From Intestinimonas massiliensis (ex Afouda et al. 2020) (GTDB lineage Bacteria > Bacillota > Clostridia > Oscillospirales > Oscillospiraceae), in assembly GCF_001244995.1 (NCBI RefSeq), contig NZ_LN869528.1, forward strand, positions 260,773 to 324,772: DNA of 64,000 nt, written 5' to 3'. A program made the position numbers and the translations under genes. The notes beneath the pieces were generated by a model. The model was not told the origin of the DNA, ran no database searches, and saw nothing but the letters and a program-made list of their open reading frames with translations. Numbering within the stretch: the stretch's first letter is position 1; every line of letters begins with the position of its first letter. This document shows, one piece after another, positions 52,924-61,612 of this stretch.

Positions 52924-53967
52924 GTGGCAAAGCGCATACAGAAGAAACGAAGGCCCTCCCGCCTGCGCCGGGCGGGCCGGACGCTCTACCGCACGGCGGT
53001 GGCCCTTTCGGCCCTGATCGTCGCGGGCTTCGTGGCGTGGCAGGTACTGGTGCGTCCTCCCGCGCAGAGCGCCGCCCCCCCATCCACGGCCCCCCTTCCC
53101 ACCGCCTCCCAGCCCGCGGGAGAGAGCGCCGCCCCTCAGGAGCCCGCCGAGGAAACGGCTCCGCCGCCGGAGCGCCGGGCGTACACCTACACCTTCCTGC
53201 TGGCGGCCAGCGATCAGTCCAGCGGCAACGCCGACACCATCATGGTGGCCACCTACGACGTGCCCAACGCCAAGGTGGGGGTGGTCTCCATCCCCCGGGA
53301 CACTCTGGTGGACCGGAAGACCCCCAAGATCAACGCGGCCTATCTGGGTAAGGACGGGGCCTCCACCCTGAAAAGCGTGGTGGCCGATCTGGTGGGCTTC
53401 CCCATCGACTACTACATCACGGTGGACATCACGGCCTTCAAGGCTCTGGTCAACGCGGTGGACGGCGTGGACTTCTACATCCCCTGCGACATGGATTATG
53501 ACGACCCCACCCAGGACCTCTCCATCCACTACCAGGAGGGAATGCGGCACCTGGACGGGGCCCAGGCGCTGGAGGTGGTGCGCTTCCGCCACAACAACGA
53601 CGGCAGCGGCTACACCGACGTGGGCCGGTCCCAGACCCAGCAGAAGATGCTCGCCGCCATCGCCAAAAAGGTATTTTCCCTCTCTAGCGTGACCAAGTTC
53701 AACCGCTTTGTGGATATCTTCACCAGCTATGTCAAAACCGATCTGTCCGCCAGCGACATCGCCTATTTCGCCTCCAATGCCCTATCGGTGGATCTGGCCG
53801 CCGGGCTGTCCACCGGAACCCTGCCCGGGGACGGTACCGTCACCTACCGGGGAACCAGGTGGTGCTATCGCCTCTATCCCCAGGAGTGCCTGGATCTGCT
53901 CAATCAGACCGTCAACCCCTACACCACCGACCTGACCCTGGATCGGGTCCATTTCTTTCAGGGATGA
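52924..53967 (+). CDS. LytR-CpsA-Psr (LCP) family cell-wall glycopolymer transferase
   Basis: 347 residues from GTG 52924, which has GGGAG 8 nt upstream. A basic cytoplasmic N-terminus precedes one TM helix (about 25-43). A Pro/Ala/Ser-rich linker (about 45-85) leads to the LCP domain. The domain shows NADTIMVATYD, VSIPRDTLVD (catalytic Arg), KINAAYLGKDG, DGVDFYIP and EVVRFRHNNDGSGYTDVGR. It attaches undecaprenyl-linked polymers such as teichoic acid or capsule to peptidoglycan on the outer face of the membrane. Confidence 0.94.
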   Translation: MAKRIQKKRRPSRLRRAGRTLYRTAVALSALIVAGFVAWQVLVRPPAQSAAPPSTAPLPTASQPAGESAAPQEPAEETAPPPERRAYTYTFLLAASDQSSGNADTIMVATYDVPNAKVGVVSIPRDTLVDRKTPKINAAYLGKDGASTLKSVVADLVGFPIDYYITVDITAFKALVNAVDGVDFYIPCDMDYDDPTQDLSIHYQEGMRHLDGAQALEVVRFRHNNDGSGYTDVGRSQTQQKMLAAIAKKVFSLSSVTKFNRFVDIFTSYVKTDLSASDIAYFASNALSVDLAAGLSTGTLPGDGTVTYRGTRWCYRLYPQECLDLLNQTVNPYTTDLTLDRVHFFQG

Positions 53968-54004
53968 AACACGCCCCGTGAGCCGCGGCTCACGGGGCGT
54001 GTTT
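53967..54004. terminator. Bidirectional terminator between LCP and cysK genes
   Basis: A 38-nt perfect palindrome with A-rich and T-rich ends (AAACACGCC...GGCGTGTTT) lies between two convergent genes and can end both transcripts. Confidence 0.9.
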
Positions 54005-54011
54005 GGTTTCC

Positions 54012-54929
54012 TTACCGCTGGAATACACCGGTGGAGAGATAGCGCTCCCCGGTGTCCGGCAGAACGGCCACGATGGTCTTGTCCCGGTTCTCCGCCCGGG
54101 CCGCCAGAAGGGCGGCGGCCCGGGCGGCTGCGCCGGAGGAGATGCCCACCAGCAGCCCTTCCCGGACGGCCAGGTCCCGGGCGGCTGCGCAGGCATCGTC
54201 CCCGGGGATGGGCAGGACCTCGTCCACCAGGTCCCGGTCCAGCACAGACGGGACGAAGTTGGCTCCGATGCCCTGGATCTTATGGGCTCCCGGCTTGCCG
54301 CCGGAGAGAACCGGGGACTCAGCGGGCTCCACCGCCACCACCCGGACAGCGGGGTTCTGCTCCTTCAGGTAGCGGCCCGCCCCGGTGAGCGTGCCGCCGG
54401 TACCCACCCCCGCCACATAGATGTCCACGGTGCCCTCGGTATCCCGCCAGATCTCCGGGCCCGTGGTCTCGTAGTGGGCCCGGGCGTTGGCCGGATTGTC
54501 AAACTGGGCGGGCATCCAGGCCCCGGGCAGGGTGGCCAGCAGCTCATTGGCCTTGTCGATGGCCCCCTGCATCCCCGCAGGGCCGGGGGTGAGCACCAGC
54601 TCCGCCCCCAGGGCGGACAGCAGGCTCCGCCGCTCCGCCGACATGGTCTCGGGCATGGTAAGGATGACCCGGTAGCCCCGCAGGGCGGCGATGTAGCTCA
54701 GGCCCACGCCGGTGTTGCCGCTGGTGGGCTCCACCAGGACGGAGCCGGGCCGCAGCAGGCCCCGCGCCTCGGCGTCCCGGATCATATAGAGGGCCGCCCG
54801 GTCCTTGGCCGAGGACAGGGGATTAAAGCACTCCAGCTTGGCCAGGATTCGGGCGCCGGGCGCATAACGCTCCAGGGCCAGAAGGGGCGTATTGCCGATC
54901 AGGTCGGTGAGGATGTGGGCGATCTGCAT
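54012..54929 (-). CDS. cysK: Cysteine synthase (O-acetylserine sulfhydrylase)
   Basis: 305 residues. The ATG at 54929 ([17 protein letters not shown]) has GGAGATACC upstream; the longer frame would include the metQ terminator. The PLP Lys is in [11 protein letters not shown] (about residue 42), the substrate loop is [13 protein letters not shown], and the PLP phosphate loop is [12 protein letters not shown]. It makes cysteine from O-acetylserine and sulfide. It follows metQ on the same strand, but a terminator between them suggests partial uncoupling. Placement next to methionine transport fits sulfur-amino-acid supply. Confidence 0.93.
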   Translation of the reverse strand: MQIAHILTDLIGNTPLLALERYAPGARILAKLECFNPLSSAKDRAALYMIRDAEARGLLRPGSVLVEPTSGNTGVGLSYIAALRGYRVILTMPETMSAERRSLLSALGAELVLTPGPAGMQGAIDKANELLATLPGAWMPAQFDNPANARAHYETTGPEIWRDTEGTVDIYVAGVGTGGTLTGAGRYLKEQNPAVRVVAVEPAESPVLSGGKPGAHKIQGIGANFVPSVLDRDLVDEVLPIPGDDACAAARDLAVREGLLVGISSGAAARAAALLAARAENRDKTIVAVLPDTGERYLSTGVFQR

Positions 54930-54966
54930 GGTATCTCCTCCAATTCCATCGGATGTTTTCCGGGAG

Positions 54967-54998
54967 AAAAGCCCGTCCAATCGGCGGACGGGCTTTTT
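54967..54998 (-). terminator. Terminator between metQ and cysK
   Basis: AAAAGCCCGTCC and GGACGGGCTTTTT arms (minus strand reads GCCCGTCC, loop, GGACGGGC, then TTTTCTC). It lies 13 nt after the metQ stop. Confidence 0.85.
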
Positions 54999-55010
54999 CA
55001 ACGCGGTTTT

Positions 55011-55901
55011 TTAGAACACGGGCACCACGGCGCCGGCGTAGGTCTCGTCGATGAAGTCCTTGACCTCCTGGCTGGTCAGGGCCGCGGCCAGGGCCTGGAT
55101 GGCAGGGCTGTCCTCGTTGCCCTCCTTGACGGCAAGGACGTTGACGTAGGCGGTGGCAGCCTCGCCGTCGGCGGCCTCAATGGCCACGGCGTCGGCCACC
55201 TTCAGCCCGGCGTCAATGGCGTAGTTGCCATTGATCACGGCCATGTCCACGTCGGCCAGACGGACGGGAAGCTGGTTGGCTTCCAGCTCCACGATGTCCA
55301 GGTTCTTGGGGTTCTCAGCGATGTCGGCCTTGGTGGCGGTGATGCCGGCACCCTCCTTCAGGGTGATGAGCCCCTCCTGCTCCAGCAGCAGCAGCGCCCG
55401 GGCCTCGTTGGTGGTGTCGTTGGGCACCGCGATCTGGGCGCCGTCAGCCAGGTCGGCAATGGAAGCGGTCTTGCCGGCATAAAGGCCGAAGGGTTCGTAG
55501 TGGACATCGGCGGCGCTGACCAGATGGGTGCTGTCACTGACGTTAAACTCATTCATGTAGGTGACGTGCTGGAAGTAGTTGGCGTCCAGCTCGCCGCTCT
55601 CCACGGCCAGGTTGGGCTGGATATAGTCGTTGAACTCCACGATCTCCAGGGTGATGCCCTGCTCGGCCAGGAGACCCTTGACCACCTCCAGGATCTCGGC
55701 GTGGGGGGCGGGGGTGGCGCCCACCTTCAGGACAGTACCCTCCAGGGGGTTGGACGCAGCGGGCGCGGAGGGCTCCACGGGGGCGCTGGAGGCGGGCGCG
55801 CTGGCGGAGGGGGAGGGACTGGCGGTGTTCCCGCCGCCACAGCCGGCCAGAAGAGCGCAGGCCAGCGCGCCGGTCAGGAGCAGAGAGACAAACTTTTTCA
55901 T
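55011..55901 (-). CDS. metQ: Methionine ABC transporter substrate-binding lipoprotein
   Basis: 296 residues. A lipoprotein signal peptide ends in the lipobox LLAGCGGG (Cys about residue 21), then a Ser/Ala/Pro-rich linker (about 25-52). The NlpA/MetQ domain follows, with VKVGATPAPHAEILEVV-type start, DYIQPNLAVESGELDANYF, QHVTYMNEFN and AVPNDTTNEARALLLLE. It binds methionine outside the membrane and delivers it to MetI. Unlike metNI, it has its own promoter and a Met T-box (55979-56270). Confidence 0.94.
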   Translation of the reverse strand: MKKFVSLLLTGALACALLAGCGGGNTASPSPSASAPASSAPVEPSAPAASNPLEGTVLKVGATPAPHAEILEVVKGLLAEQGITLEIVEFNDYIQPNLAVESGELDANYFQHVTYMNEFNVSDSTHLVSAADVHYEPFGLYAGKTASIADLADGAQIAVPNDTTNEARALLLLEQEGLITLKEGAGITATKADIAENPKNLDIVELEANQLPVRLADVDMAVINGNYAIDAGLKVADAVAIEAADGEAATAYVNVLAVKEGNEDSPAIQALAAALTSQEVKDFIDETYAGAVVPVF

Positions 55902-55978
55902 GATACATTCTCCTTTTCCTTCAAACTGAAGTGATTTGAACTATGTGAGCCGCCGGAGCGGGATTCACCAAAAGAAAA

Positions 55979-56270
55979 CGTCCTTGACGTGCCGAAAGAC
56001 ACATCAAGGACGAAAGCAAACGCTTCGTGGTACCACCTTGCTTCGCCCGGACCTCGCGGCCAGGGCCTTAGAGCGTACAGGACAGACCGATACGCCAGCG
56101 CGATCACGGGCGCTTCCCGTCGCAGCCTGTGCCTTTCGGCAGTCGGTGCGCAGCTCCAAGACCATGTTCAGCGCGGCCTTCCGTACCCCTTCCCACCAGC
56201 CGGGGCTCTCTGCAACGTATCTCCGTGCCTACTCTTCTCTTCCTTGCCTTTGTTGAGCGGTATTCGATTG
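55979..56270 (-). promoter_or_regulatory. T-box riboswitch (Met specifier) upstream of metQ
   Basis: On the minus strand the canonical T-box AAGGTGGTACCACG lies at 56026-56039. It is followed by a terminator stem CGTCCTTGATGTG/CACGTCAAGGACG (55979-56012) and a T-run. The stem I base motif AGAGAG is at 56206-56211. In the distal stem I, GAACATGGTC offers ATG (56163-56165) as specifier, matching a methionine gene downstream. Uncharged tRNA-Met should stabilise the antiterminator and raise metQ (and perhaps cysK) expression. The specifier call comes from position and context, not folding software. Confidence 0.9.
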
Positions 56271-56276
56271 TTTAAT

Positions 56277-56306
56277 AGTTTAATCCAGGCACCACCCGCT
56301 CGTCAA
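56277..56306 (-). promoter_or_regulatory. Promoter of the T-box-metQ transcript
   Basis: On the minus strand TTGACG, an 18-bp spacer and TAAACT, starting 14 nt after the metI stop codon. Confidence 0.7.
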
Positions 56307-56319
56307 GTGGGAATTTTGC

Positions 56320-57093
56320 TCACATAGTGCCTGGAATCTTGCGCTCCTTTTGTATATTCTGTCCAGTCTCTTTGCGCCGACGCCTCTTTCCGCCGGGGCC
56401 GATCCGGCGGTCGAACCGGACCGCCAGGCAAGTGCCGACGGACTGGAAGATCTGCACCAGGATGACCAGCACCACCACCGAGACCCAGAGGATGATGTTC
56501 ATGCGGCGCTGGTAGCCCAGATTCAGCGCCATGGAGCCCAGTCCGCCGCCGCCGATGGCGCCGGCCATGGCGCCGTAGCTGAGGATGGTGATAAACGCAG
56601 TGGTAAAGCCGGAGATGAGGGAAGGGCGGCTTTCCGGGATCATCACCTTGGCGATGATTTGCAGAGGGGAACAGCCCATGGATTGAGCGGCCTCCACCAC
56701 CCCCTTGTCCACCTCGCGGATGGACGCCTCCACCAGACGGGCCACGAAGGGGAAGGCGGCCACGATGAGGGGGATAATTGTAGCCACCGTGCCGATGCTG
56801 GTACCCAAAATCACCCGGGACAGGGGGATGACCAGCACCATCAGGATCAGAAAGGGCACCGAGCGCAGGATGTTGATGATCACGTTGAGGGCGCTCATGA
56901 CGGGCCGAGGCAGGGGCCGCACGCCCCCCTCCTCCCCTGCCACCATCAGCACACCCAGGGGCAGGCCGATGACGTAGGCAAAAAAGGTGGCGATGACAGT
57001 GACGTAGCAGGTCTCCCAGATGGCGAACAGCAGGCCGTCCTTGCCCAAGGACAGCAGGCGGACCACCTCCGGATTTTGCAGCAGCTCACGCAT
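56320..57093 (-). CDS. metI: Methionine ABC transporter permease
   Basis: 257 residues; somewhat longer than E. coli MetI (217) because of a basic C-terminal tail (GGKRRRRKETGQ). The ATG at 57093 overlaps the metN stop, with GGAGGAGGTG upstream. About five TM helices are seen; the EAA cytoplasmic loop is VEAAQSMGCSPLQIIAKVMIP. It forms the channel with MetN as ATPase and MetQ as receptor. Confidence 0.93.
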   Translation of the reverse strand: MRELLQNPEVVRLLSLGKDGLLFAIWETCYVTVIATFFAYVIGLPLGVLMVAGEEGGVRPLPRPVMSALNVIINILRSVPFLILMVLVIPLSRVILGTSIGTVATIIPLIVAAFPFVARLVEASIREVDKGVVEAAQSMGCSPLQIIAKVMIPESRPSLISGFTTAFITILSYGAMAGAIGGGGLGSMALNLGYQRRMNIILWVSVVVLVILVQIFQSVGTCLAVRFDRRIGPGGKRRRRKETGQNIQKERKIPGTM

Positions 57094-58117
57094 GGTAGTC
57101 GCGCACCTCCTCCACCGTGACATCCTTCTGGGCCCTGAGATAGCTCAGAGCTCTGGCGGCCTCCGCCGCGTCCTGGGGCAAGCCCAGCAGCATGGAGCCA
57201 AAGGCCTTGCCGCTCACGTTGCGGGTGTCAGCCCCCAAAATGTTGACTTTAACCCCGCAGTCAATGGCCAGCGAGGCGATGAGCGGCTCATAGGAGGAAC
57301 CGCCGTTGAAGGCGATGCGCACCACGTTGGCCGCGGGGAACTGGTCGATATGGGCCCCCTCGGGGTAAACCAGCCGCCGGCCCGCCTCGGTCTTGGGGTT
57401 GGAAAAGACCTCCTCCACCGTGCCGGTCTCCACCATACGGCCGTGCTCCAGGATGGCCACATGGGTGCAGATCTCTTCCACCACCGCCATCTCATGGGTG
57501 ATGACGATGACGGTGATGCCCAGGCGCCGGTTGATGTCCTGGATGAGCCGGAGGATGGCCCGGGTGGTGGTGGGGTCCAGGGCGGAGGTGGCCTCGTCGC
57601 ACAGCAGCACCTTGGGATCGGAGGCCAGGGCCCGGGCGATGGCGATGCGCTGCTTCTGCCCGCCCGAGAGCTGCACCGGATAGGCGTCCGCCTTGTCGGG
57701 CAGGCCCACGATGTCCAGCAGCTCCAGAGCCCGCTTGCGGGCCTGGGCCGCCGGGACGCCGGCGATCTCCATGGGGAAGCAGATGTTCTTCAGACAGGTG
57801 CGCTGCATCAGCAAATTAAATTGCTGAAAGATCATGCTGATGGAGCGCCGGGCCTGACGGAGCTGGGTGGGCGTCATCTGGCACATGTCCAGCGGGCCGG
57901 TCCCTCCGCCGTCCACTAGGCCGTCCACCAGGACCTGACCGGAGGTGGGCTTCTCCAGCAGATTGATGCACCGGACCAGGGTGGACTTGCCCGCGCCGGA
58001 CATGCCCACGATCCCAAAAATGTCTCCGGTCCGGATGGTCAGGCTGATGTCCTCCAGGGCGTGGAGCTCTCCCTCGCCGGTATGGAAGGTTTTTGACAGG
58101 TGTTTGAGCTCGATCAC
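57086..58117 (-). CDS. metN: Methionine ABC transporter ATP-binding protein
   Basis: 343 residues, MetN length. GTG 58117 is chosen because AAGGAG lies upstream and the family starts with xIELKxLSKTF. Walker A is GMSGAGKST, the Q-loop is in IFQQFNLL, the signature is LSGGQKQR, Walker B is VLLCDEAT and the switch is ITHEM. The C-terminal NIL/ACT-like domain (about 265-343, NVVRIAFNGGSSYEPLIA) gives feedback inhibition by internal methionine. First gene of metNI, with a strong promoter at 58199-58227 and no T-box of its own. Confidence 0.95.
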   Translation of the reverse strand: MIELKHLSKTFHTGEGELHALEDISLTIRTGDIFGIVGMSGAGKSTLVRCINLLEKPTSGQVLVDGLVDGGGTGPLDMCQMTPTQLRQARRSISMIFQQFNLLMQRTCLKNICFPMEIAGVPAAQARKRALELLDIVGLPDKADAYPVQLSGGQKQRIAIARALASDPKVLLCDEATSALDPTTTRAILRLIQDINRRLGITVIVITHEMAVVEEICTHVAILEHGRMVETGTVEEVFSNPKTEAGRRLVYPEGAHIDQFPAANVVRIAFNGGSSYEPLIASLAIDCGVKVNILGADTRNVSGKAFGSMLLGLPQDAAEAARALSYLRAQKDVTVEEVRDYHA

Positions 58118-58198
58118 GGAAACGATCTCCTTCTGGGACTGTTTTTCCAAACAATTCCCATTTTTTCTGGGCAAAGCCCGGAATTTCATGCATAGTTC

Positions 58199-58227
58199 AT
58201 TCTATGACAAGAGGTCGCGCCTGTCAA
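58199..58227 (-). promoter_or_regulatory. Promoter of metNI
   Basis: On the minus strand TTGACA, a 17-bp spacer and TAGAAT. The leader to metN is about 75 nt and shows no T-box or SAM riboswitch motif. Confidence 0.8.
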
Positions 58228-58246
58228 GGAGAAAAGCCCGGAACAC

Positions 58247-58687
58247 TCAGTGGCAGGAACAGCAGGAGCCGTGCTCTCCGTCCTCACAGGGCAGTCGGAG
58301 GGATTCCGGCACCGGCCTGCCCTGCCGCCGGTAGTAGTCGGCCAGCGCAGCCTTGATGGCCTCCTCCGCCAGCACCGAGCAGTGCATCTTATAGGCGGGC
58401 AGGCCGTCCAGCGCCTCGGCCACCGCGGCGTTGGTCAGGGTCATGGCCTCCTCGATGGGCTTGCCCTTGATGAGCTCGGTGGCCATGGAGGAGGTGGCGA
58501 TGGCCGAGCCGCAGCCGAAGGTCTTGAACTTCACGTCGGTGATGACGCCGTCGTCAATCTTCAGGTACATCTTCATAATATCGCCGCACTTGGGGTTGCC
58601 CACCTGGCCCACCCCGTCGGCGTTCTCGATCTCCCCCACATTCCGGGGATGCTCAAAGTGATCCATTACCTTTTCTGTATAAAGCAT
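58247..58687 (-). CDS. iscU: Fe-S cluster scaffold protein (IscU/NifU-type)
   Basis: 146 residues. The three scaffold cysteines are present in GNPKCGDIMKM, KTFGCGSAIATSS and YKMHCSVLAEEAI. The Asp after the first Cys is the usual cluster-release residue. An unusual Cys/His-rich tail (CEDGEHGSCCSCH) extends the C-terminus. It assembles Fe-S clusters with sulfur from IscS, whose gene ends 29 bp upstream. Operon order is iscR, iscS, iscU. Confidence 0.94.
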   Translation of the reverse strand: MLYTEKVMDHFEHPRNVGEIENADGVGQVGNPKCGDIMKMYLKIDDGVITDVKFKTFGCGSAIATSSMATELIKGKPIEEAMTLTNAAVAEALDGLPAYKMHCSVLAEEAIKAALADYYRRQGRPVPESLRLPCEDGEHGSCCSCH

Positions 58688-58716
58688 GAGGAATTCTCCT
58701 TTCTGTATTCAAGCTC

Positions 58717-59910
58717 TCAGGCGGTCAGGTCCCAGGTGGGCCGCTGCGCGGCCTTGTCCCACACGGGGGACATCTCCCGCAGGTAGCTCACCACGGCGGG
58801 GACCTCCTTCAGCAGGTAGTCCACATCCGCCTCGGTGTTGTCCGCCCCCAGGCTCAGACGCAGGGAGCCGTGGGCCACCGCATGAGGCAGACCGATGGAC
58901 AGCAGCACATGGGAGGGGTCCAGGGAGGCGGAGGAGCAGGCCGAACCGGAGGAGGCGCAGATGCCCTTGGCGTCCAGGTGGAGCAGCAGGGCCTCCCCCT
59001 CCACCCCTTCAAAGACAAAGGAGGCGGTGCCCGGCAGGCGGTTCACCGGGTCGCCAGTGAGACGGGAGCAGGGGATCTGGGTCAGGCCCTGGATCAGCCG
59101 GTCCCGCAGGGCAGTCAGCCGGGCGGACTCGTCCTCCAGCCGGGCCACGGACTCCTTCAGCGCAACGGCCATGCCCGCCGCTCCAGCCACGTTCTCCGTG
59201 CCCGACCGGCGGCCCTTCTCCTGGCCGCCGCCATGGATGAGGGGCGGCAGGCGCAGGGGCTTGCGCATATACAGGGCCCCGATGCCTCGGGGACCGCCGA
59301 ACTTGTGGCCGGACAGGCTGAGCAGGTCGCAGCTCCAGGCCTCCACATCCACGGGGATGTGGCCCACCGCCTGCACCGCGTCAACGTGGAACAGCACCCC
59401 GGCGGCCCGGGCAATGGCTCCGATCTCGGCCACGGGCTCAATGGTGCCGATCTCATTGTTGGCAGCCATCACAGAGATCAGGATGGTATCGGGCCGGAGG
59501 GCGGCCTGCACCGCCGCCGGGTCCACCCGGCCCTGGGCGTCCACCGGCAGGTAGGTCACCTCATAGCCCTGCTTTTCCAGGTACTGGGCCGTGTGGAGGA
59601 TGGCGTGGTGCTCGATGGCGGAGGTAATGATGTGCCTGCCCTTCTTCTGACGGAGCTCCGCCACCCCGCGCAGGGCCCAGTTGTCGGCCTCGGTGCCGCA
59701 GGAGGTGAAATAGAGCTCCTCCGGCCGGGCGTTCAGACAGGCGGCGATGTCCGCCCGGGCGGCTTCCAAATCGGCCTTGGCCTGCTGACCAAAGGAGTAG
59801 AGACTGGAGGGATTGCCATAAGCCTCCTGCAGATGGGGCATCATAGCGGCCAGCGCTCCGGGGGAAAGCCGGGTGGTGGCGGCATGATCGGCATAGAGAA
59901 AACGGGACAT
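58717..59910 (-). CDS. iscS: Cysteine desulfurase (IscS/NifS)
   Basis: 397 residues from ATG 59910 (MSRFLYADHAATTRLS), after GGAAGGAG. The PLP Lys is in SLSGHKFGGPRG (about residue 202), and the active Cys is in ASSGSACSSASLDPSH (about 326). The early ITSAIEHHAIL motif binds PLP. It makes the persulfide that feeds IscU. It has its own consensus promoter downstream of the iscR terminator, so basal and IscR-linked expression are separable. Confidence 0.95.
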   Translation of the reverse strand: MSRFLYADHAATTRLSPGALAAMMPHLQEAYGNPSSLYSFGQQAKADLEAARADIAACLNARPEELYFTSCGTEADNWALRGVAELRQKKGRHIITSAIEHHAILHTAQYLEKQGYEVTYLPVDAQGRVDPAAVQAALRPDTILISVMAANNEIGTIEPVAEIGAIARAAGVLFHVDAVQAVGHIPVDVEAWSCDLLSLSGHKFGGPRGIGALYMRKPLRLPPLIHGGGQEKGRRSGTENVAGAAGMAVALKESVARLEDESARLTALRDRLIQGLTQIPCSRLTGDPVNRLPGTASFVFEGVEGEALLLHLDAKGICASSGSACSSASLDPSHVLLSIGLPHAVAHGSLRLSLGADNTEADVDYLLKEVPAVVSYLREMSPVWDKAAQRPTWDLTA

Positions 59911-59966
59911 AGGATCGACTCCTTCCGAAAACTTTTTAATTCCCTTATTCATATCTGTTTACTAGG

Positions 59967-59995
59967 ATTATAGGCCGGAATCGCTGGCTTGTCAA
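59967..59995 (-). promoter_or_regulatory. Promoter of iscS-iscU
   Basis: On the minus strand TTGACA, a 17-bp spacer and TATAAT: perfect consensus hexamers. Confidence 0.88.
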
Positions 59996-60025
59996 GGGCG
60001 TTTTTGAAACTCTGTATCAAAAATG

Positions 60026-60052
60026 GGCCCGGCATCCAAATGGCCGGGCCCA
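60026..60052 (-). terminator. Terminator after iscR
   Basis: GGGCCCGGC and GCCGGGCCC arms with a 9-nt loop, followed on the minus strand by ATTTTTG, 8 nt after the iscR stop. Confidence 0.88.
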
Positions 60053-60059
60053 TACACGG

Positions 60060-60494
60060 TTACGGATTGGCTTGGTCCTGGGTCTTTTGGTGATACTGCT
60101 CCACCAGGTCGCGCAGGGTGATGTGGTCCACCACGGAGGACACCGCTTCCTGGATCTGCCGCCAAACGTCCACGGTGACGCAATGGTCCACCCGGTCGCA
60201 GCAGTCGCTGCCGTCCACACAGCTCACCGGCGCCAGGCTCCCCTCTAGCGGGCGGAGAATCTCCCCCACCGTATAGCTGCCCGGGTCCCGGGTCAGCAGG
60301 TAACCCCCGCCCGCCCCCCGGACGCTCCGCACCAGACCGGCGCGAGAGAGTGAGGTCACAATCTGCTCCAGATATTTGTCCGAAATGCCCTGACGCTTGG
60401 CCACGTCCCGCAGCGAGACGGGCTGGCCGTCGTTCGACAGGGCCAGGTCCAGCATCAGCCGCAGGGCATACCGCCCTTTCGTGGAAATTTTCAT
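60060..60494 (-). CDS. iscR: Rrf2-family Fe-S regulator (IscR-like)
   Basis: 144 residues. ATG 60494 (MKISTKGRYALRLMLDL) follows GGAGGG. The winged helix spans about 1-75 (VSLRDVAKRQGISDKYLEQI). The cluster-binding loop is CVDGSDCCDRVDHC (about residues 92-105); three Cys are needed, four are present. It senses Fe-S status and controls isc genes. It sits upstream of iscS-iscU with a separate promoter for each. Confidence 0.93.
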   Translation of the reverse strand: MKISTKGRYALRLMLDLALSNDGQPVSLRDVAKRQGISDKYLEQIVTSLSRAGLVRSVRGAGGGYLLTRDPGSYTVGEILRPLEGSLAPVSCVDGSDCCDRVDHCVTVDVWRQIQEAVSSVVDHITLRDLVEQYHQKTQDQANP

Positions 60495-60519
60495 GGCACG
60501 CCCTCCTTCTTTTCTCCTT

Positions 60520-60548
60520 ATAATACCACCGAGAAGGTAGGATTTCAA
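60520..60548 (-). promoter_or_regulatory. Promoter of iscR
   Basis: On the minus strand TTGAAA, a 17-bp spacer and TATTAT. The spacer CCTACCTTCTCGGTGGT holds an imperfect CCTAC/GGTGG dyad that could be an autoregulatory site. Confidence 0.75.
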
Positions 60549-60586
60549 GCAGGAAAAGCGGTTTTGCGGAAAATCCCAGCCTGGAC

Positions 60587-61609
60587 TTATGGCTCGGTGC
60601 GAAAACGGTAGACGGTGCGCTGGCGGTAGGTCTCTCCCGCCCGCAGGACCGGCGATGGAAAGCTCAATTGGTTGACTGCATCTGGAAAATACTGGGTTTC
60701 CAGGCATACGGCATGGCGGGGGCCGTAAAGGGCACCACCTTTCCCCCTTCGCTCCCCCAGAAAACCGGCGGTATAGACCTGTACCCCGGGCAGGGTGGTC
60801 TCCAGCTCCAGCGCCACGCCGGTCTCCGGGCTGGAAAGGACGGCGGCGGGCCCCGTCGCCGGGCTGCGCAGCACAAAATTATGGTCAAGGCCCCGGGTCC
60901 CGGCCAGAAAGGGGTGGTCCAGCCGGTCTCCCAGCCGGGCGGGGGAGCGCAGGTCCAGGGGGGTCCCCGCCACGGAGGCAAGCGCCCCGGTGGGGATATT
61001 GCCCGGCCCACAGAGGGTGTAACGGTCGGCCGCCAGCGTGAGGATCTGGCCGTCCACCGGCCCGCTGTCGTGGCCCGCAAGATTGAAGTAGGTGTGGTTG
61101 GTCAGGTTCACCACGGTGGTCTTGTCACTGACCGCCCGGTAGTCGATGGTCAGCGCGGCGTTTTCCAGGGTATAGGTCACCTCCACCCGGAGGTTTCCGG
61201 GGAAGCCTTCCTCTCCATCCGGGGACTCCAGGGAAAAAGCCACGCTGTTTCCCCGGCAGGCAAAGCGCCACAGCTTCTGATGGAAGCCTTCCGCGCCGCC
61301 GTGGAGGCTGTTCGTCCCCTCGTTGGCCGTCACCTGGTACTCCCGGCCGTCGATGGTGAACCGGGCCCCGCCGATGCGGTTGGCGCACCGGCCAATGGTG
61401 GCGCCCAAGCAGGCGTCCAGAGTCCGGTAGCAGTCCAGATCGTCATAACCCAGGCAGATGTCCGTGGGCTGCCCCGCCCGGTCCGGCACCCACAGGCTGC
61501 GGACCGCCGCGCCCAGGGGAAGAAGCTCCGCCGTGCACACCCCATCCGACAGGCGGATCACCGGCACATCCTGGCCGTTCACCGCCCCGAATGGCTTTAC
61601 CTCATACAT
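60587..61609 (-). CDS. galM: Aldose 1-epimerase (galactose mutarotase)
   Basis: 340 residues. Conserved blocks are GATIGRCANRI, NEGTNSLHGG, the catalytic His in NLTNHTYFNLAGH (about residue 170), LDHNFVLR, LPGVQVYTAGF and the catalytic Glu region ETQYFPDAVNQ near 305. It interconverts alpha and beta anomers of galactose and glucose before galactokinase. It follows galE by 3 bp and closes the galT-galE-galM operon. No galK is in the window; it may lie beyond 64000. Confidence 0.95.
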   Translation of the reverse strand: MYEVKPFGAVNGQDVPVIRLSDGVCTAELLPLGAAVRSLWVPDRAGQPTDICLGYDDLDCYRTLDACLGATIGRCANRIGGARFTIDGREYQVTANEGTNSLHGGAEGFHQKLWRFACRGNSVAFSLESPDGEEGFPGNLRVEVTYTLENAALTIDYRAVSDKTTVVNLTNHTYFNLAGHDSGPVDGQILTLAADRYTLCGPGNIPTGALASVAGTPLDLRSPARLGDRLDHPFLAGTRGLDHNFVLRSPATGPAAVLSSPETGVALELETTLPGVQVYTAGFLGERRGKGGALYGPRHAVCLETQYFPDAVNQLSFPSPVLRAGETYRQRTVYRFRTEP

Positions 61610-61612
61610 CCC

